Source: Earliella scabrosa (Eukaryota; Basidiomycota; Agaricomycetes; Polyporales; Polyporaceae). From it: a stretch of DNA of 64,000 nucleotides. Below, piece after piece: positions 51,044 to 63,505 of this stretch; within the stretch, counting starts at the first letter, position 1, and each line of letters begins with the position of its first letter. The notes under the pieces were generated by a model. It did not search any database. It was not told the DNA's origin and was given only the letters and a program-made list of their open reading frames with translations. The stretch lies in assembly GCA_022605405.1 (NCBI GenBank), contig JABYQQ010000016.1, positions 124,001 to 188,000 of the forward strand, given 5' to 3'. The position numbers and the translations under genes were made by a program.

Positions 51044-54000
51044 ATGGATACTGGATACGTTCTACCACCTCCGCAAACACCACCCCGACGACCGCCTCGC
51101 CGAGCTGAGCAAGCTGTCGGCGAACACTTTAGTACTCCCCAAGGCCGTCGCGCGACTCGGAAAGAATCTGCGACCGTTCACCGACCCCACGCCCTCCTCC
51201 TGCAACAACAGCTATCTAATGAGATCGCCGAGCTTATGAGGCCGCCGTCTCCGAGCCCGCCTCACACGCCCCGTCCTGAGGGCACCCCGGCCGGCATTTC
51301 CGGGTTCGGCACCTCCTTGGACTTGGCGGACATCGAGATGGAGAATGCGAATACTGAGTTCGACAACGTTGCAAACGCGGCTATTGACGGTACCCCTCAG
51401 AAGAAAGCGCGGAGGCAGCATCCAGATGAGGCGGCGGAGAGACTCTACGCTGCATGGTTGAGTCTTCTTCCATCGTTGGTGCCGGACTACTTGGTCTACC
51501 TCCGGGCTGCACAGAGGAGAATAGGGGGCGCATCTGTAAATGAGGAGTTCAGCTGCCAGAGGCAAACCTGCATGGTAGAGGCAACAAGTATCACTTGTCT
51601 CTACTTTGACCGTAAGGACCGCACCCCTTCATCTATCAATATACTGATAAAGTCATATTATTTCAGATTTGGTGGTTCGGGAGTTTCATTCATGCGCTTG
51701 CTCGCTACTTCCCAACACCCTAGTCAAAAGCGGCCTCTTCCCCACTGCTCCCTCGCTGCCCAGAGTGGCAGTTTCGATAGACCTTCTCGACTTCTACTTC
51801 GCGCTGTTCGAGAGGTCGGCGGACGCGATCACTGCGCTCGCCGGAGCGCTCAAGTCATTGTATCAGCGCCGTGGGTTTCCGATACTCAATGAGAAGGTAC
51901 GCCGCGACGCGCAATGCGTGCTGCTCTTGACTCTTTGAATGATTAACAGGCTTGCTACTACAGGGTGAGCCGGTGCAGGATCCCTTCCGTCGAGGCATCG
52001 GATATGCCGTTCAATGGTACGACTGCCTGAGGGGTAAAGTAGAGAATCTTGTCGAGACTGCGATCGACGATTCTCTAAGCAAGATCCATTCATCCAAGGC
52101 GTCCCAGCTATCCAGAGACAACATTCCGTCTCTCCGAGACCAAAGCGGTGAAATTTATACGATTGAACCGGTCCGTTGTGACTGACTTCTGTGCTGATTT
52201 AGCTCCGGCGCAGCCCGGCGACAACAGCCAGCCTGCGGAAGACGCCACTACTACTGCGCCCAAGTCAAAGTCGCAATTGCGAGAAGTATCCGGACCACGC
52301 ATGGAGGGTTCGTCCGACAATTGTGGGCCGGGAAATGGTGAGCGTTCTCTTCGGAATGGCATCAGATGAGCCCTACGACCCCTGGGGTTACGCGTACCGG
52401 AGCTTGCTTGGTTGCAGGTCGAGGGGCTCCTGAGCGTGGACTTCCGCTCAGAAGTTAGCCCGGAGATGTCCTAGCAAATAGCTGCTAGGACGCCCATTGG
52501 AGGTTCGAACGGACGTCTGAACGGACACCTCCGAGGGCGTCCGAGCGGAGGTCCAAGCCGATGTCCAAGCCGATGTACAAGCCGATGTCCGGATGGGCAT
52601 CAAAGTAGATGTCCACCCGGAGGTCTTTACATACATCAACGGGGACGTCCTCGAGGCAGTCTCAGAGGACATCCGGCTACATATCTCCGCCGACATCCAG
52701 GAGGATGTCGGAGAGACTGCTCCGCGCCGTCTATGATCTGCACGGGTGTCCTGTTCCGTTGACTCTGTTCTCCCGCGCCGGTTCCTACCGCGTTCCCTCA
52801 CGAGTATGACACATTGCTAACGCATGAGAGCGTAGGGCCCGAAACGTATTCCACAGGCCACAACTCCGACCGCGCTTCCGCTCAGCCGTCTACACCGTCA
52901 CCGAGCGTAAGCTCTAGGCAGTGCGATCGCATCCTACAAAAGAGATGTCCGGCATGTTTTGGAGGGACCCGTTTCGGCAGAAACTTCGACAAGTAAGGGA
53001 GATCTCATCTCCAGATGGGTCAGAATTAATGACACAGATTCACATAGGCAAGGGGGCGACGTTCACGTTGCGATCGATGCGACCTTCAGTCAGCGCCATA
53101 ACGTTGCGGCTGGAGACAACCCATGGTTTCATGAGCCGAGGTACTTTATCCCTAAGACACAGGTCGACGCCGTCGGAGACCGTATTGCCGCCGCCCGCAA
53201 ATCACCGCCGCGCAAGTATTCAAGCAACGTTCCGGACTCAGCAGTGGATGAATGTGAGAAGTCATTTGAGGCGGCGGACGAGAAGAAGGCCAAGACTCAC
53301 GGAGTCAAGTTCGATGACACCGGACTCATGGCATTGGTATGCCGGCACGACATCGTCCTCTTCCTTGCGAACGTCGACAGTCCCGGAGAACAGCAGAAGT
53401 ACGGCATCGCGTTGCTGGAACATTTCGTTTCGTTGCTTCCACCTGAGGCTACGGTCGCCGTTTTCTACGACATTGGGTGCGTGCTTGACCGCAGCCTGCA
53501 TTTGGTGAGTTCCCGATTGTCCCGTACATTGAGGATTTGGTGGCGCCTGACAATGATTGCCAGTATGACATTCTAGCTCCGGAGATTGTCGAGCGGCTGG
53601 TATTTGCAACCTCCGTCATGCACGCATACGGACATCAGTGGTCATGTCAGCTAGTTTATAACCCACGCTTAAGGGAAGGTCTTGGTTTGACCGAGGGTGA
53701 AGGAACGGAGAGGGTATGGTCGAAATTCAGAAGGCTCATTGGGGTGACCCGAACATCTGGCGTACGTTTCCGCTTCTGATCAACCTACTTTAACGTTCAT
53801 CCTTACCATCGCAGAGATCCCGGCGTATATGGTACCTCGATCGACACGCCGACGCAATCAATGCAACAGCGCGTGAAGAGCTGGGGAATTGGCACCGCTC
53901 ACGACTTAGGAATGGAGTGGAGGCGCGCTCTGCAAAAGCGGACCAGGAGCTTTTCCAGCTGCAAATTCCGATACCAGAGCTTCGGGAACAGTGGAAACTC

Positions 54001-56507
54001 CAACGCGCGGCGCAGCTATCCCTGAAAAATCGTGAGTCGGCTGCGCGAAACATAAATGAAGCGCTGACCTTCTGCAGATGCACCGGCTCGCTTGAAGAGA
54101 GAACTAGACAAAGTACTGAGCTTGCAAACGGACCTAGATGAAATCGCGAAGCATGTAGCTTCCATGCAAGCCAACATCGCGTCGCCGGATATCAATCCGC
54201 AAGCCCATAGCTGTCTCGAAAGTCTGAAGAAATCGCACGGGCGGACAATGGACAAAGTCGAGGCCCTTTACGCATCGCTGAACGTCCCGGATGAGTTCCC
54301 CCAGCTGCAAGGCCTGCCGCTACCCTTCGTACAGACCCTACTCATGGCAAGAGATCTTAAGATTAATATCCGGAAGCGAGCCATCGGTAGCTTCTTCGAG
54401 TGGGATAAACTTGATCGCGCGGCCGGAGGTCGCGACCAGCCCCTCGGTAGATTCCTGCCGGCTTGTCTCCTTAATACTGCTGATACCGCCGTCACCTAGG
54501 AACTAAACTTCATCAACAAACTCGCAAAGCGATCTCAAAACGTACGCCGGCCCTACTCACCGCAATCCGCAAGTTCAACGGATACTGTGATAACCTCAAG
54601 ACGCTCCGGGAGAAGGACTGTAATATTCCGCTGCCGACTCATCTACCCACCGAGCTTGGGGCACTACGCGAGGACCCTAGCCTTCTCACCGACGTGTGGA
54701 TTGCTCCTGCGAAGACTGACGCACCCTCTCCCCCCTGGCTCGAAGATGCGAACGTTCGCCGCGGCATTCGCGCCATGCTTGCAAAAGACAGGTGCTTGGA
54801 GGAGCGCAGGCGCCTCGGCGACGAAGCCGACAACCTATGCCGATGGTACGGTAACGAGCTGGCCGCAGTTGAACTAGCATTACGAACAGCAAGCTGTAAG
54901 TCGTCGCAATCTGCATGATCCAACAGGAATTCACACTGAGTCCGGATTTACTTCTACAGTCGATCACATAGCCTTCCTGCTCGAACAAAGGAAGGCTGAG
55001 TTACTGTTGCTACAGGCCCGATGGCGCACCCCGTTGGCCTCGGAGCTTCGTTTTGCTTCCCAGACTAAGGAGGCCAGCCGGATCGCGGAGGCGCTGTCCG
55101 GTATGGCTCAACCGCGGCCCCTACATTGGGTGTCCTTCCCCATTCAAGATGGGCAGGACGGCGATGACCGCCCGGATCCGGAAGACGCCTACTTTGAACC
55201 GTCCGAGACAGTGCTGGCGCACGATACGATCTCTCAGCTGGTCGAAGGCGACAGTGACATTGAGGACGAGCCTGAAGACCTGAGCGATGATGTTTTTGGT
55301 AGCTTCGACATCAGTTCCGGAAATCTCCCCCTCGGGACGCTCTCTCCAGGTATTTCCGCTTGGCCGCAAAAGGCCGAACCTTCCAGTCGTCCCGGCACCA
55401 TCAGCTGGTCCCAGAATGTCGATTTCGATGCCTCCGGAAGCCGCCAGCGTCTGAAACGCTCGGCTGATACGGATGGCAGGAGCCGCGTTGGGCCTTCTCC
55501 CATCCTCGGGCAACAGCCTCCATTCCCTCTTCATCCCCATCGCCCCTCCCCACTTAACAAGTCGACGATGCTAGAGGTTACACTCGGGCTTTCCAGAGTC
55601 CCGAATCCGGTGAGTACCTTGTCATCTTCAGGGATTAACGGTGCACTTCCTGATCGCGGTGCGTAGTACAAAGCCAGCGTCGACGAGGCCCTCGCCCTTC
55701 CGCGGCAATCTAGACCAGCAATCACCAATCCCGACGCCCGTCGAGTTCTCCCCCGCCTCGACCCCACACTCCGCCCTATCGTGTTCGCTCCGGACGACCT
55801 CGACCGTCTCCGACAGCCGGAAGCATGGCTCAATGACGATTGCATCAACGGCTGCATGGAGCTGCTGGCGCAGCACTTCGGTACCGATCGCGTTGTCGGG
55901 GGGGACCCAGCATTTCTGTCAAGCTATGCAATGGCAAGCCAACGCGGCGGGCAGTCCGACGACGAGCAAGTATGGCGAGTTAATCACATTGCTCGCTACT
56001 GGGAGAAGGACGTATGGCTCGTCCCTGTGCACAAGTGGGACGGGCATCACTGGGAGCTTGCGATCGTGTACTTCCGGTCGTGCAGGATCGCATACTTCGA
56101 CAGCTTCGGCATGCGAACTTCCTGGGAGGATGAGGCAAAGGTTCGTCCGCCGGTCCTTCTCCGCCTTTATGATTGACTCATCTCTGTATAGACCGTCTTC
56201 AAGCTTATCTTCCGACTCAATAGGCTTGCGGAAGAGCGAGGCTACACTCCGCGGAGCCTTGAGGGAGAGTGGGCGGCGTATCCCCTGTTGGTGAGTGTAT
56301 CTGCGCCCTTTGCTAGTCCTCCGTTTATCTGTCTGCCCGTAGAAGGAACCTTTGCAGACTAACAGCTACGACTGCGGCGTTTGGATACTCGCCTGCGCGT
56401 CAGCTATTCTGCGGGGCTATCAGGTTGTAAGGATCTCAGAGCAGGAGATTTCCCGGTTCCGCTCCCGGCTGTACACCATGTGTCTCTTGATGACGAGCTC
56501 AGAGTGA
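51044..56507 (+). CDS. KDZ transposase (CxC1 type) with C-terminal Ulp1-like protease
   Basis: The ATG at 51044 begins MDTGYVLPPPQTPP. Resolved introns include 51612-51666, 51897-51963, 52993-53047 and 53505-53563. Others lie between exons near 53761, 54035, 54465, 54897, 55612, 56140 and 56290. After splicing, the CxC1 cluster reads CQRQTCMVEATSITCLYFD, then HSCACSLLPNTLVKSGLFP. The KDZ core has RCPACFGG, IDATFSQRHN, FDDTGLMALVCRHDIVLF, FYDIGCVL, MHAYGHQWSCQ and GLTEGEGTERVWSKF. A helical region includes MARDLKINIRKRAIGSFFEW. The C-terminal block has EAWLNDDCING, HHWELAIVYF, YFDSFG and YDCGVWILACA, the His-Asp-Cys arrangement of Ulp1 (C48) SUMO proteases. Whether one polypeptide carries both depends on the splicing near 55612-55700 and on the unclear exons at 52170-52810. 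Confidence 0.8.
52490..52720 (+). repeat. degenerate 12 bp tandem repeat coding [DE]Vxx units
   Basis: Repeats of GTCCAAGCCGAT and variants. In one plus frame they encode a run of four-residue units of the VQAD type, which degenerates into related units to the right (for example GDVLEAVSEDIRLHISADI). It lies in the poorly resolved part of the CxC1 transposase gene and may be an exon. Confidence 0.5.
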
Positions 56508-56661
56508 TTGTAAGATTGTCATTCCCAAGCCGGTATCTTTGTATATGAGGGTCTCCACCTGTGTATGTAACATAGAGATAGCAGGTCTCAATAGACATTC
56601 AACGCCGCCGAAGCTGCAAACTTGAATAGGGTGACGATGAGAGGGGTACAGAAGACAAATC

Positions 56662-57460
56662 CTACGGATTCCGCTCCATGAATTGCTCAATCCTGGCAAG
56701 CTCCTCCCTCGTAACGTCTAGAACCACCTTACGATCCAATACCATCTCCTTCATGGCCTCATCCAAGTCTTCATAGTCGTGATTGAGGTCGGCGAGGTCG
56801 GATCCGTGGACAGGCATGGGGTGAGACTGCCAAGCGTTGAATGCGAGTGGACAGAATGAACAAATAGAAAGACCGGACTCACAACGTATTCAGACGGTGT
56901 GCACCACCAGCTTGGAGCTCTCACGCCCTCCGGCCCTTCAGGACCCCACCTCCACCACTTGGGACGACTCCAGACGGCATCCACGTCGGCGATGGCGCGA
57001 TTGTCCCGGAGACGACCAAGCTCCTGCTGGTAGCCGTCAATGTCGAACGTCGACAGGTTGAAGCGCATGCTCCGGTCCCACTTCCATTCGGTATGAAGGA
57101 GGAGCTTGTCAAGCAGCAGACTTCTACGCGCTGCTGATGTCTCTCCGGTGACAACTCGCATCGACGCTTCAAGTCCTGTCGCGATGATGGCATGCCACTT
57201 CATGCGCAAAGCCAGATGAGGAGATGAGGGTATTGAAGACCGATTCCAGCGAAAATGGGACTCACCAACTCGCGGGCGATCCCATGGTTCCACCGGCGCA
57301 CTGTAGCTGAGTCTGGGTCCGGAGGGAGAGCCCTCAAAGCCTCGCCGATTCTCCATACGATCAGTAGGATCTCGTGTCTTGCGGACCACTTGACTTGTTG
57401 AGCGCTGTTGATCGACAAGCGGTCGGGTAAAGCGGGGTCTGGTGCAGCGGTCGACTCCAT
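56662..57460 (-). CDS. uncharacterised KDZ-element protein (three exons)
   Basis: The ATG at 57460 begins MESTAAPDPALPDRL. Exon 1 contains VKWSARHEILLIVWRIGEAL and ends RREL-like at ARELV's GTGAGT donor (near 57268). Exon 2 resumes WHAIIATGLEASMRVV and includes LLLDKLLLHTEWKWDRSMRF. Exon 3 has DLNHDYEDLDEAMKEMVLD and ends at the TAG at 56662. The product is about 200 residues, mostly helical. No domain was recognised. It lies close to the 3' end of the transposase/Ulp1 gene and points towards it. Confidence 0.55.
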
Positions 57461-58160
57461 GGCGGTTGGAGAGAAAGATGTGCGCAGACGCTCCGTGGCG
57501 GTCGCTGAGCGCTCCGCAACGGGGCGAACAAGCGAAGGCAAACAGACGGAGACTCAACGTCTCCGTATCTCCGTCAGTTTGTCAAACGCACCGTAGTAGC
57601 TCTCCAAACCGTCGGGAACTCTCTCCGTGGTTTAGAAAGATACCTACGGTAGAATGGGGGGCTCCGCGAAGCGGTCGGGACTACTGAATAGGGAGGGTCC
57701 GGAGATCCGTCTACCGACTGCTATTCCGTCGCCGCCCCGCTCCGCAATTGTGGCCCGGAGGTTCTGCCTGCACCGGAAGCCCATAGCCGTCTTTTACGCA
57801 TGTATTTATGCCGTCTCCTAAAATTCCGCCTTTTGTATCTCGCCCTGAGCGAACCCCGGAGCATTGCGATCGGTTGGTCTCAGGCAGCGCGCGGAGCGCC
57901 GGGTGCTCAACGAGGAAGCCATCCCGGCTTTTGCGCTGGCGGGCGGAGACCTCTGTAGAGGACCGGAAAGCTTGTGGTAGTTGGGCTCTACCTCCGAAGA
58001 CCGGTTATTGCGTTTTCCAGCAGCGCCGGAGCGAGTCCGAGCAAGTACGCCGGGCCCACCTAATACTGCACACATCGCACCTCACAGCAACTCAATCGGG
58101 GTTCATATTGCTATCGGATTCGTTCCCTAGCCTGTCTAACAAATATAACAACAATGTGCA
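57461..58160. other. intergenic in second KDZ element
   Basis: About 700 bp; presumably the promoter of the leftward gene and the 3' flank of the dioxygenase-like gene. A weak plus frame at 57808-58164 has no domain. Confidence 0.4.
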
Positions 58161-59441
58161 CTAAAGGAAGGACCATTCCGCGCCGTGGATCTTATAGTAA
58201 GCCAAGATGGTGTCTCTCATCAACCACGCCAAGCATATCCTGTCTGGAGGGACTGAGGGCACGCCGTGAGTGATCAACCTCGAGCACAGCATCACCACAG
58301 TGCCGCTGTCATACGGTAGGCTCACCCCCAGCGTCTTCGCTGACAAAATGGCGGCCTCACCGTAGTCCCCGACGGACACAAGCATGTCGTACCAGCCGGG
58401 GAGACCGTTCAGGTCGCGATGGTAGATGGTCTCCCGGTTGACAATAACGTGCACGGCGTGATAGACCGACGGCCACATTTCGACAATATCGCGAGCAAGA
58501 CCGCCGTCGGAGTAGAGGCGTTCCATGAGGTTTCTTCCAGCGTCGTACAGGGACGGGTGAGTCGCTGCGAGGATGCCGTCGAGCAGACAGCCGGTCTCCT
58601 GAATCGCGGACATCCATGCGGAAGCTTCCTCAGTCTTCGTAGCTGAGAGGACGATGGGGGAGTATTTGGGAGGCTGAAGCCGCGATCAGCTGCGTGACGA
58701 AGTCGGACGAAAGCCGAGTACTCTTACCAGATGCCCTTGCTCGAACCATGCGGGGCCAAAGAAAACTTGCCCGGACTTCATCGACTTGCCTTCGGTGAAA
58801 AGACGGTCGGCCTGACGCCATTTCTTGGTGATCGGCTCCTCGTCGTCGACGTGGACGGAGGTCAGACGTTTGGATAGGCCGGCCGTTGCTTCAAATAGTA
58901 TACGCTGCGGGACGCTGGTTACGGCGGATGTAACTTACGAACAGGCACAGTACTCACCTGATGACGTTCCGGAAGAGCCGCCGGCAAAAACCAGCATAGG
59001 ATGCGCCCGACGACGTCGCAGAAGACGCAGCCTTCATCCATCACCGGAAGATGCTCGTCATCAGCGCGGGGGCAATCAGCAGCTGCGAGAGGGGGAAATT
59101 GCTTGAGAAGCTCTTCCTCCTGCTTCGGAGTGCCCACAGTCGTGCGGGGAAGCGAGTTCGCGTAGAGCGCGGCGTCCCATTGGAGGACATCTATGGCCCT
59201 AACGTCAAGCCGGCCAGAAATGACGGGCTAATCACTCACGAATATTGTTCCTAGCCCGAGCCAGGACGCGGGCAACTGCATGACAGTCCGCCAGCAAGTC
59301 GTCGCTCGCATGGGCTGGTCCTTCTGGCAAGCCAGCTAGCGGACCGATATCTCCATCCGCAGTAAGCCGCGCCAAGTAATCTTGATACAGCGAGACGATG
59401 AACGCGGCAACCTCGGAGCGACGTGTAGCCTGGGCAGACAT
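58161..59441 (-). CDS. 2OG-Fe(II) dioxygenase-like protein (four exons)
   Basis: Exons 59441-59240, 59190-58958, 58904-58728 and 58673-58161 give 374 residues with all phases closing. The C-terminal domain resembles a fungal double-stranded beta-helix oxygenase. ETIYHRDLNGLPGWYDML carries HxD; YDSGTVVMLCSRLITHGV carries the distal His; and RICLAWLMRD could provide the 2-oxoglutarate-binding Arg. The N-terminal part (VSLYQDYLARL; CVFCDVVGRILCWFL) is not recognised. By analogy with other KDZ elements it could belong to the TET/JBP superfamily, but similarity to the dioxygenase at 42867-44505 is low by eye. Confidence 0.6.
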
Positions 59442-59674
59442 GGAGGAAGAGTCGTCCTAGGGATGAGGGAGATTTGAGTGCGGTGACGTGGTGGGAGGCA
59501 GAAGGACGAAGACGGAGGAGGGGCGGAGTACTTAGGGGCGACGGCAATATGTTATCTGATGGCTTTCATCACTCAAGCAACGGTTGCGCACCTCCGGACG
59601 CTGATCTGATGAACATCAACTTTATATTGATCAATCCGATGGCTGTACCAACGCGGCGCTGTATACTACTCCTT

Positions 59675-62231
59675 CTACGTCGTTGTGCTCCCCCACGACC
59701 ACGTAGGCTGAGGGTACTGAGGACGCTGCGCGATCGAGGATCGAGCAACGCGTCGAAGCGCGTCGGGATCCAACCCGAGACCCTCCAAATATTCCCGAGC
59801 TGCCTCCCGAGAGTCATGCCGCTGCTCCAATGCGTCGATCCGCTCACGTAGTTTCATAACCGCAGTATCGAGTGCGTCCACGGGTGCCCGCCATTCAACG
59901 TTCGCGGACGAGCTCGGGGTAATGGCCGGATGATGGAGGCTAGGTTCGCGCGCAGTTTGATCAAGGCGGTCGAGGATACGTTGCTGCTCTGCTCGAACGG
60001 CTTGAAGCTCCTCGCGGATAGGGATGAGAGCGTCATTCGCCCGTTCAAAACCTTGTTGCACAGTCCCGTAGAGTATCTGGAGGCGCTGGACCAGGTCCAG
60101 CATCTCTGTGAGAGCGCGGTCGTTCATGGGAATGGGTGGAACGTGTCGGAAGGCCGCACATATTAAGGAGAGACTACGGGCGACCTGGACGACTACATCC
60201 ACCGCGCGCCGGTGGTCGGCGGCAAGCTGCGCGTGCTCCGTCTCCAAGATCGCCATCGCGTCCGGGCCGTACTGCAGGCGTTGCATGTTCGTGTGCGCTC
60301 CGAGCGTCCGGAGTCGGTTCTCCCGGCAGAGCTCGTCGGCTTCGGCCGCTGTCCGATCCAACGCATGACGAAGGTCGTATATTTCGCGGAACTGCTGTCT
60401 GACGGAGTCTAGCAGTTGCAGCGTAGCATGACCGGGTTGAAAAGTCCCGGCCGGCGGAGTCGTGGGCCTCTGCAAGACCTCGGAGGGACCATCGGAGGGA
60501 TCGGGACAGGGAGATGGGGGTTTTGCGGGCGCGACGTCGGACGCGAGCGGACAATTGTGCAGATGTCCCGCAGCAGGCTGCGGATTCGCGCTACGCGCAA
60601 GAGTGGGAAGGTCGCGCCAGCTTCCTGCACAGGATCCCGCAAGTTAGAAGGGTTTGTGCAAGCAAATGTCGACAACCCACCATTAACGGGCGGGAGACGA
60701 AGGCCGACCGAAGCAGCCTGAGGGCCCGGGGAGCCAAACGGCGTGCCGAAAGGAAGCTCGGGGTCATCCTGCTGAGAACACTGCGACGCCGTCTCTGCGC
60801 GGATGGCGTTCACGACCTCTGATCCCGGAGACTGCAAGGCCCGGGTCGACGAGCGTTCTGCAGGCTGGTGGGATGCTCTCGGAGCACTTGGCGGCGCCAT
60901 ACAGTCGGTTTCAGGAGATGTGTCTGACTTCGCGACCCCTTTGCCCTGCCCGCGCGACTGCTCAACGACCGGAGCTCTCGATCGGGACCGAGTACGAGAC
61001 GGCCTCAGAGAGGCGGGTGACGGATCAGAGTCGTGAGGAGCGTCGGTCGTCCGAGCTCGCTTCCGCGCCTTAGGAACTTTGCTGGCTGAGACGTTCAGCC
61101 ACCATGTCGGGGGCTCGGCTGACGGGGACGCGTACGGGGGCGGTATGAAAACAGCCGAGGGGTCGGTATGGGGTGCTTGACAGTAGTACCACAGTCGCCA
61201 AACCAGAAAGGATCGTAGAGGCTTCGAGCTCGCCTGCATAAAGCTACAACGCGCTTTGGCCTTCCGGCAGGGAGAGCAGACCGTCCCAGCAAATGCGTCC
61301 ACCTCGCAAATTGCCCCGACCTTCTGGCAGGTCTCACAGCCATGGCCAGACGGCTACACAGTCGGATTAGCTCACAGAATCAACAGAACGACACTTTACG
61401 CACAAATCGTAGAGTCCTCGGGATGGACTCTTGTTCAGGAATGACTTCGTCAGGAATGACTTCGGGGGCGGCCGGCGTATCGTCGAGGGCGGCTTCAGCC
61501 TTCCGTTTGGTCTTGCGTGAGGTAGACTGACGCGCCGCGGACGTTACTTGCTCCTTGTCAACGAGCTCCACGTCCTCCTGCTGGAGATGGACGCCGCGGC
61601 TCCTAGTCGTACGATGTGGGGTAGCTGAGGCTTGCCGCGTCGCGAGACCACCCGGACCGTCAATATCCTTGTTGACTGGGGCTGCCGATGATGGGGGCTC
61701 GTCCGGAACATGCGCGGAGGGTACAGAGCTGGGGACGCGCGGCGAGCCCGCAGCGCGCTCTGAAGCGTAGGGTTGGGACAGCAGAATGTGACAAACTATG
61801 CGCTACTCACCTTGGACATCCCACCACACTTCGCTCACCTCCGATCTCTGTAGCAGCGCTCCTAACCCATCGCGCGTTGGAGTGTAGCGCAAGAATCGAC
61901 CGGATGCAATGTTGAATGCAGCATGAGTGCCGTCCGACGCTTCTTGTATTGCCTCTGCGTCGACGTGCGTTGTGCCGCTGCGGACGTGGCTGTTGTACTC
62001 CCACACACAGCCAATGATGAAAGGGTGCAGTTCTTGAAACCGATGTTTTGCTAAAATCTTCGCTAGGTCCTTGCAGGTCTTGGTGAACCGGCTGTCCCAA
62101 TCCAGGCGTGCGGGTGAAGTCGTTGCAGGTCGTTCAAGCCAAGAATAGTATAGTTGACTGCTGTATTGCCGAACAACCGCGACCACAGTAGGAGAAGGCG
62201 CAGCTCGCGAATTTTTTAACGTCGAGGCCAT
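59675..62231 (-). CDS. Zn-cluster and coiled-coil protein, multi-exon
   Basis: The ATG at 62231 begins MASTLKNSRAAPSPT. Exon 1 (to about 61815) is helical, with SQLYYSWLERPA. A middle exon is low-complexity and basic. A cysteine cluster follows near 61340-61240: CETCQKVGAIC, nine residues, then CSPCRKAKARC, i.e. C-x2-C-x6-C-x9-C-x2-C-x6-C, the spacing of a Zn2Cys6 DNA-binding domain. A Pro/Ser-rich nuclear-type region (KARKRARTT) comes next. The last exon (to 59675) is a coiled coil (LLDSVRQQFREIYDLRHALD, ALRRVARSS). A DNA-binding accessory of the transposon is an inference. Exact donors between 61520 and 60450 were not all fixed. Confidence 0.55.
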
Positions 62232-62461
62232 CTTGTCGAACGGAGTGCCGTGGTCAAGCAACAGTAACGATCACGAAGGAGGACAAGGGAATAATGGCGG
62301 ATAGTCGTACTTAGCCGAAGCTTGGGAACCGGTTCAGGCGCTTGCGGGAATCGACGTGAGTACCGCACCGCTGGTGCCCTTCTTACCACCATCAAGCTAT
62401 CCGCCAACTACTCCGTAAGTAGCGCATTGCTCTGCGCTCCTCTGCTCTGACTCTTGAAGGT

Positions 62462-63505
62462 ATGATAGGTGCAGACTACATGGCTACCCGCAGGAAGAGA
62501 GTCAGGGATATGTGGGCAGAGTTAGAGTCTGAAGGTGAGACATCCTGCACGATGTTGGGAGTATATAATCTAACGACGGTGGCTTTTGTACATGCAGCTC
62601 CCGAGGACTGCTCCCGACGCGTGCGAGCACGCTCCGCGACCTCCCCGTCTCAGCCACCCAGCACACAGGCAGACGGGTACAACAGATCGCCGTCGACCTC
62701 GCCCAGCCGTCCGGTAGGAGAAGGATACTCTTCCGACGAGGCCAAGCGGCGTTCGGATGGGTGCTCCTCTCCTGTGGGGCCCGTTGGCGAGTACAGCGAC
62801 TCAGAGTGCGCTGGGGAGGGTGGTCCTGCTGCAGTCGCACCTGTAGATGTTGCGGGGTGCCCATCCGCGGGCAGCAGACCCACGCCGCCGCGCAACCAGG
62901 CGACGCCCTCAAACAATGAAGGCCGCGCTTCATCCTCTCCGATTGGTCCGGTGGGAGAGGGCTCTTCGTCCTCCCCAACTGGCCTGGTGGGCGAGGGTTC
63001 TTCGTCCTCCCCGATTGGCCCGGTGGGCGAGGGCTGGACCTCCGATGCGGAGAGCTCGCAATCCTCCGGCGCCGTCGGGAGAGGGTCGAATGGCTTCCGC
63101 AACGGATCCCCGCCCACGGCCGAGGAGCGCCGACCGCCGCCCCAGCTTCCACAGCGCCCTCCCCGAACTCCCACTCGCCCGACGCTTTCTACCTTGAATG
63201 CTGAACGCTCCCCGACGCCCGTTCCGAACCCCCACATTCTCGCTGCCACCGGGAGCGCAACAACCAGTAGCTCCCAGTACCGGACCGCCTCCCCCGCGGA
63301 GGATCTCATTGCAGCCAAATCCACGATCGACTGGTTTGAGGCTGAGCTCCGCCTTTTGAAGAAGGCCGCCGACGTCTGTTCCCAGACGCCTTCGGTGCGG
63401 ATCTCTTCGCGCTCGGAGTTTTGGGCGCCTTACAACCGACTGCTTGGGGGGCGAGGCATTTACTATCAGCAGATGTGGCTTGACCACACTTACAAGGTGG
63501 AGTGA
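62462..63505 (+). CDS. repeat-containing uncharacterised protein
   Basis: An open frame of 347 codons from the ATG at 62462. The first part is basic (ATRRKRVRDMWAEL). The middle contains about five units of a 12-residue repeat of the form SSSPIGPVGEGS, three of them tandem at 62930-63040. The C-terminal 60 residues are non-repetitive (STIDWFEAELRLLKKAADVC, then GGRGIYYQQMWLDHTYKVE). It is divergent from the Zn-cluster gene, with about 230 bp between them. An in-frame intron may be hidden near 62535-62600. Function is unknown; it is probably a component of the second KDZ element. Confidence 0.5.
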   Translation: MIGADYMATRRKRVRDMWAELESEGETSCTMLGVYNLTTVAFVHAAPEDCSRRVRARSATSPSQPPSTQADGYNRSPSTSPSRPVGEGYSSDEAKRRSDGCSSPVGPVGEYSDSECAGEGGPAAVAPVDVAGCPSAGSRPTPPRNQATPSNNEGRASSSPIGPVGEGSSSSPTGLVGEGSSSSPIGPVGEGWTSDAESSQSSGAVGRGSNGFRNGSPPTAEERRPPPQLPQRPPRTPTRPTLSTLNAERSPTPVPNPHILAATGSATTSSSQYRTASPAEDLIAAKSTIDWFEAELRLLKKAADVCSQTPSVRISSRSEFWAPYNRLLGGRGIYYQQMWLDHTYKVE

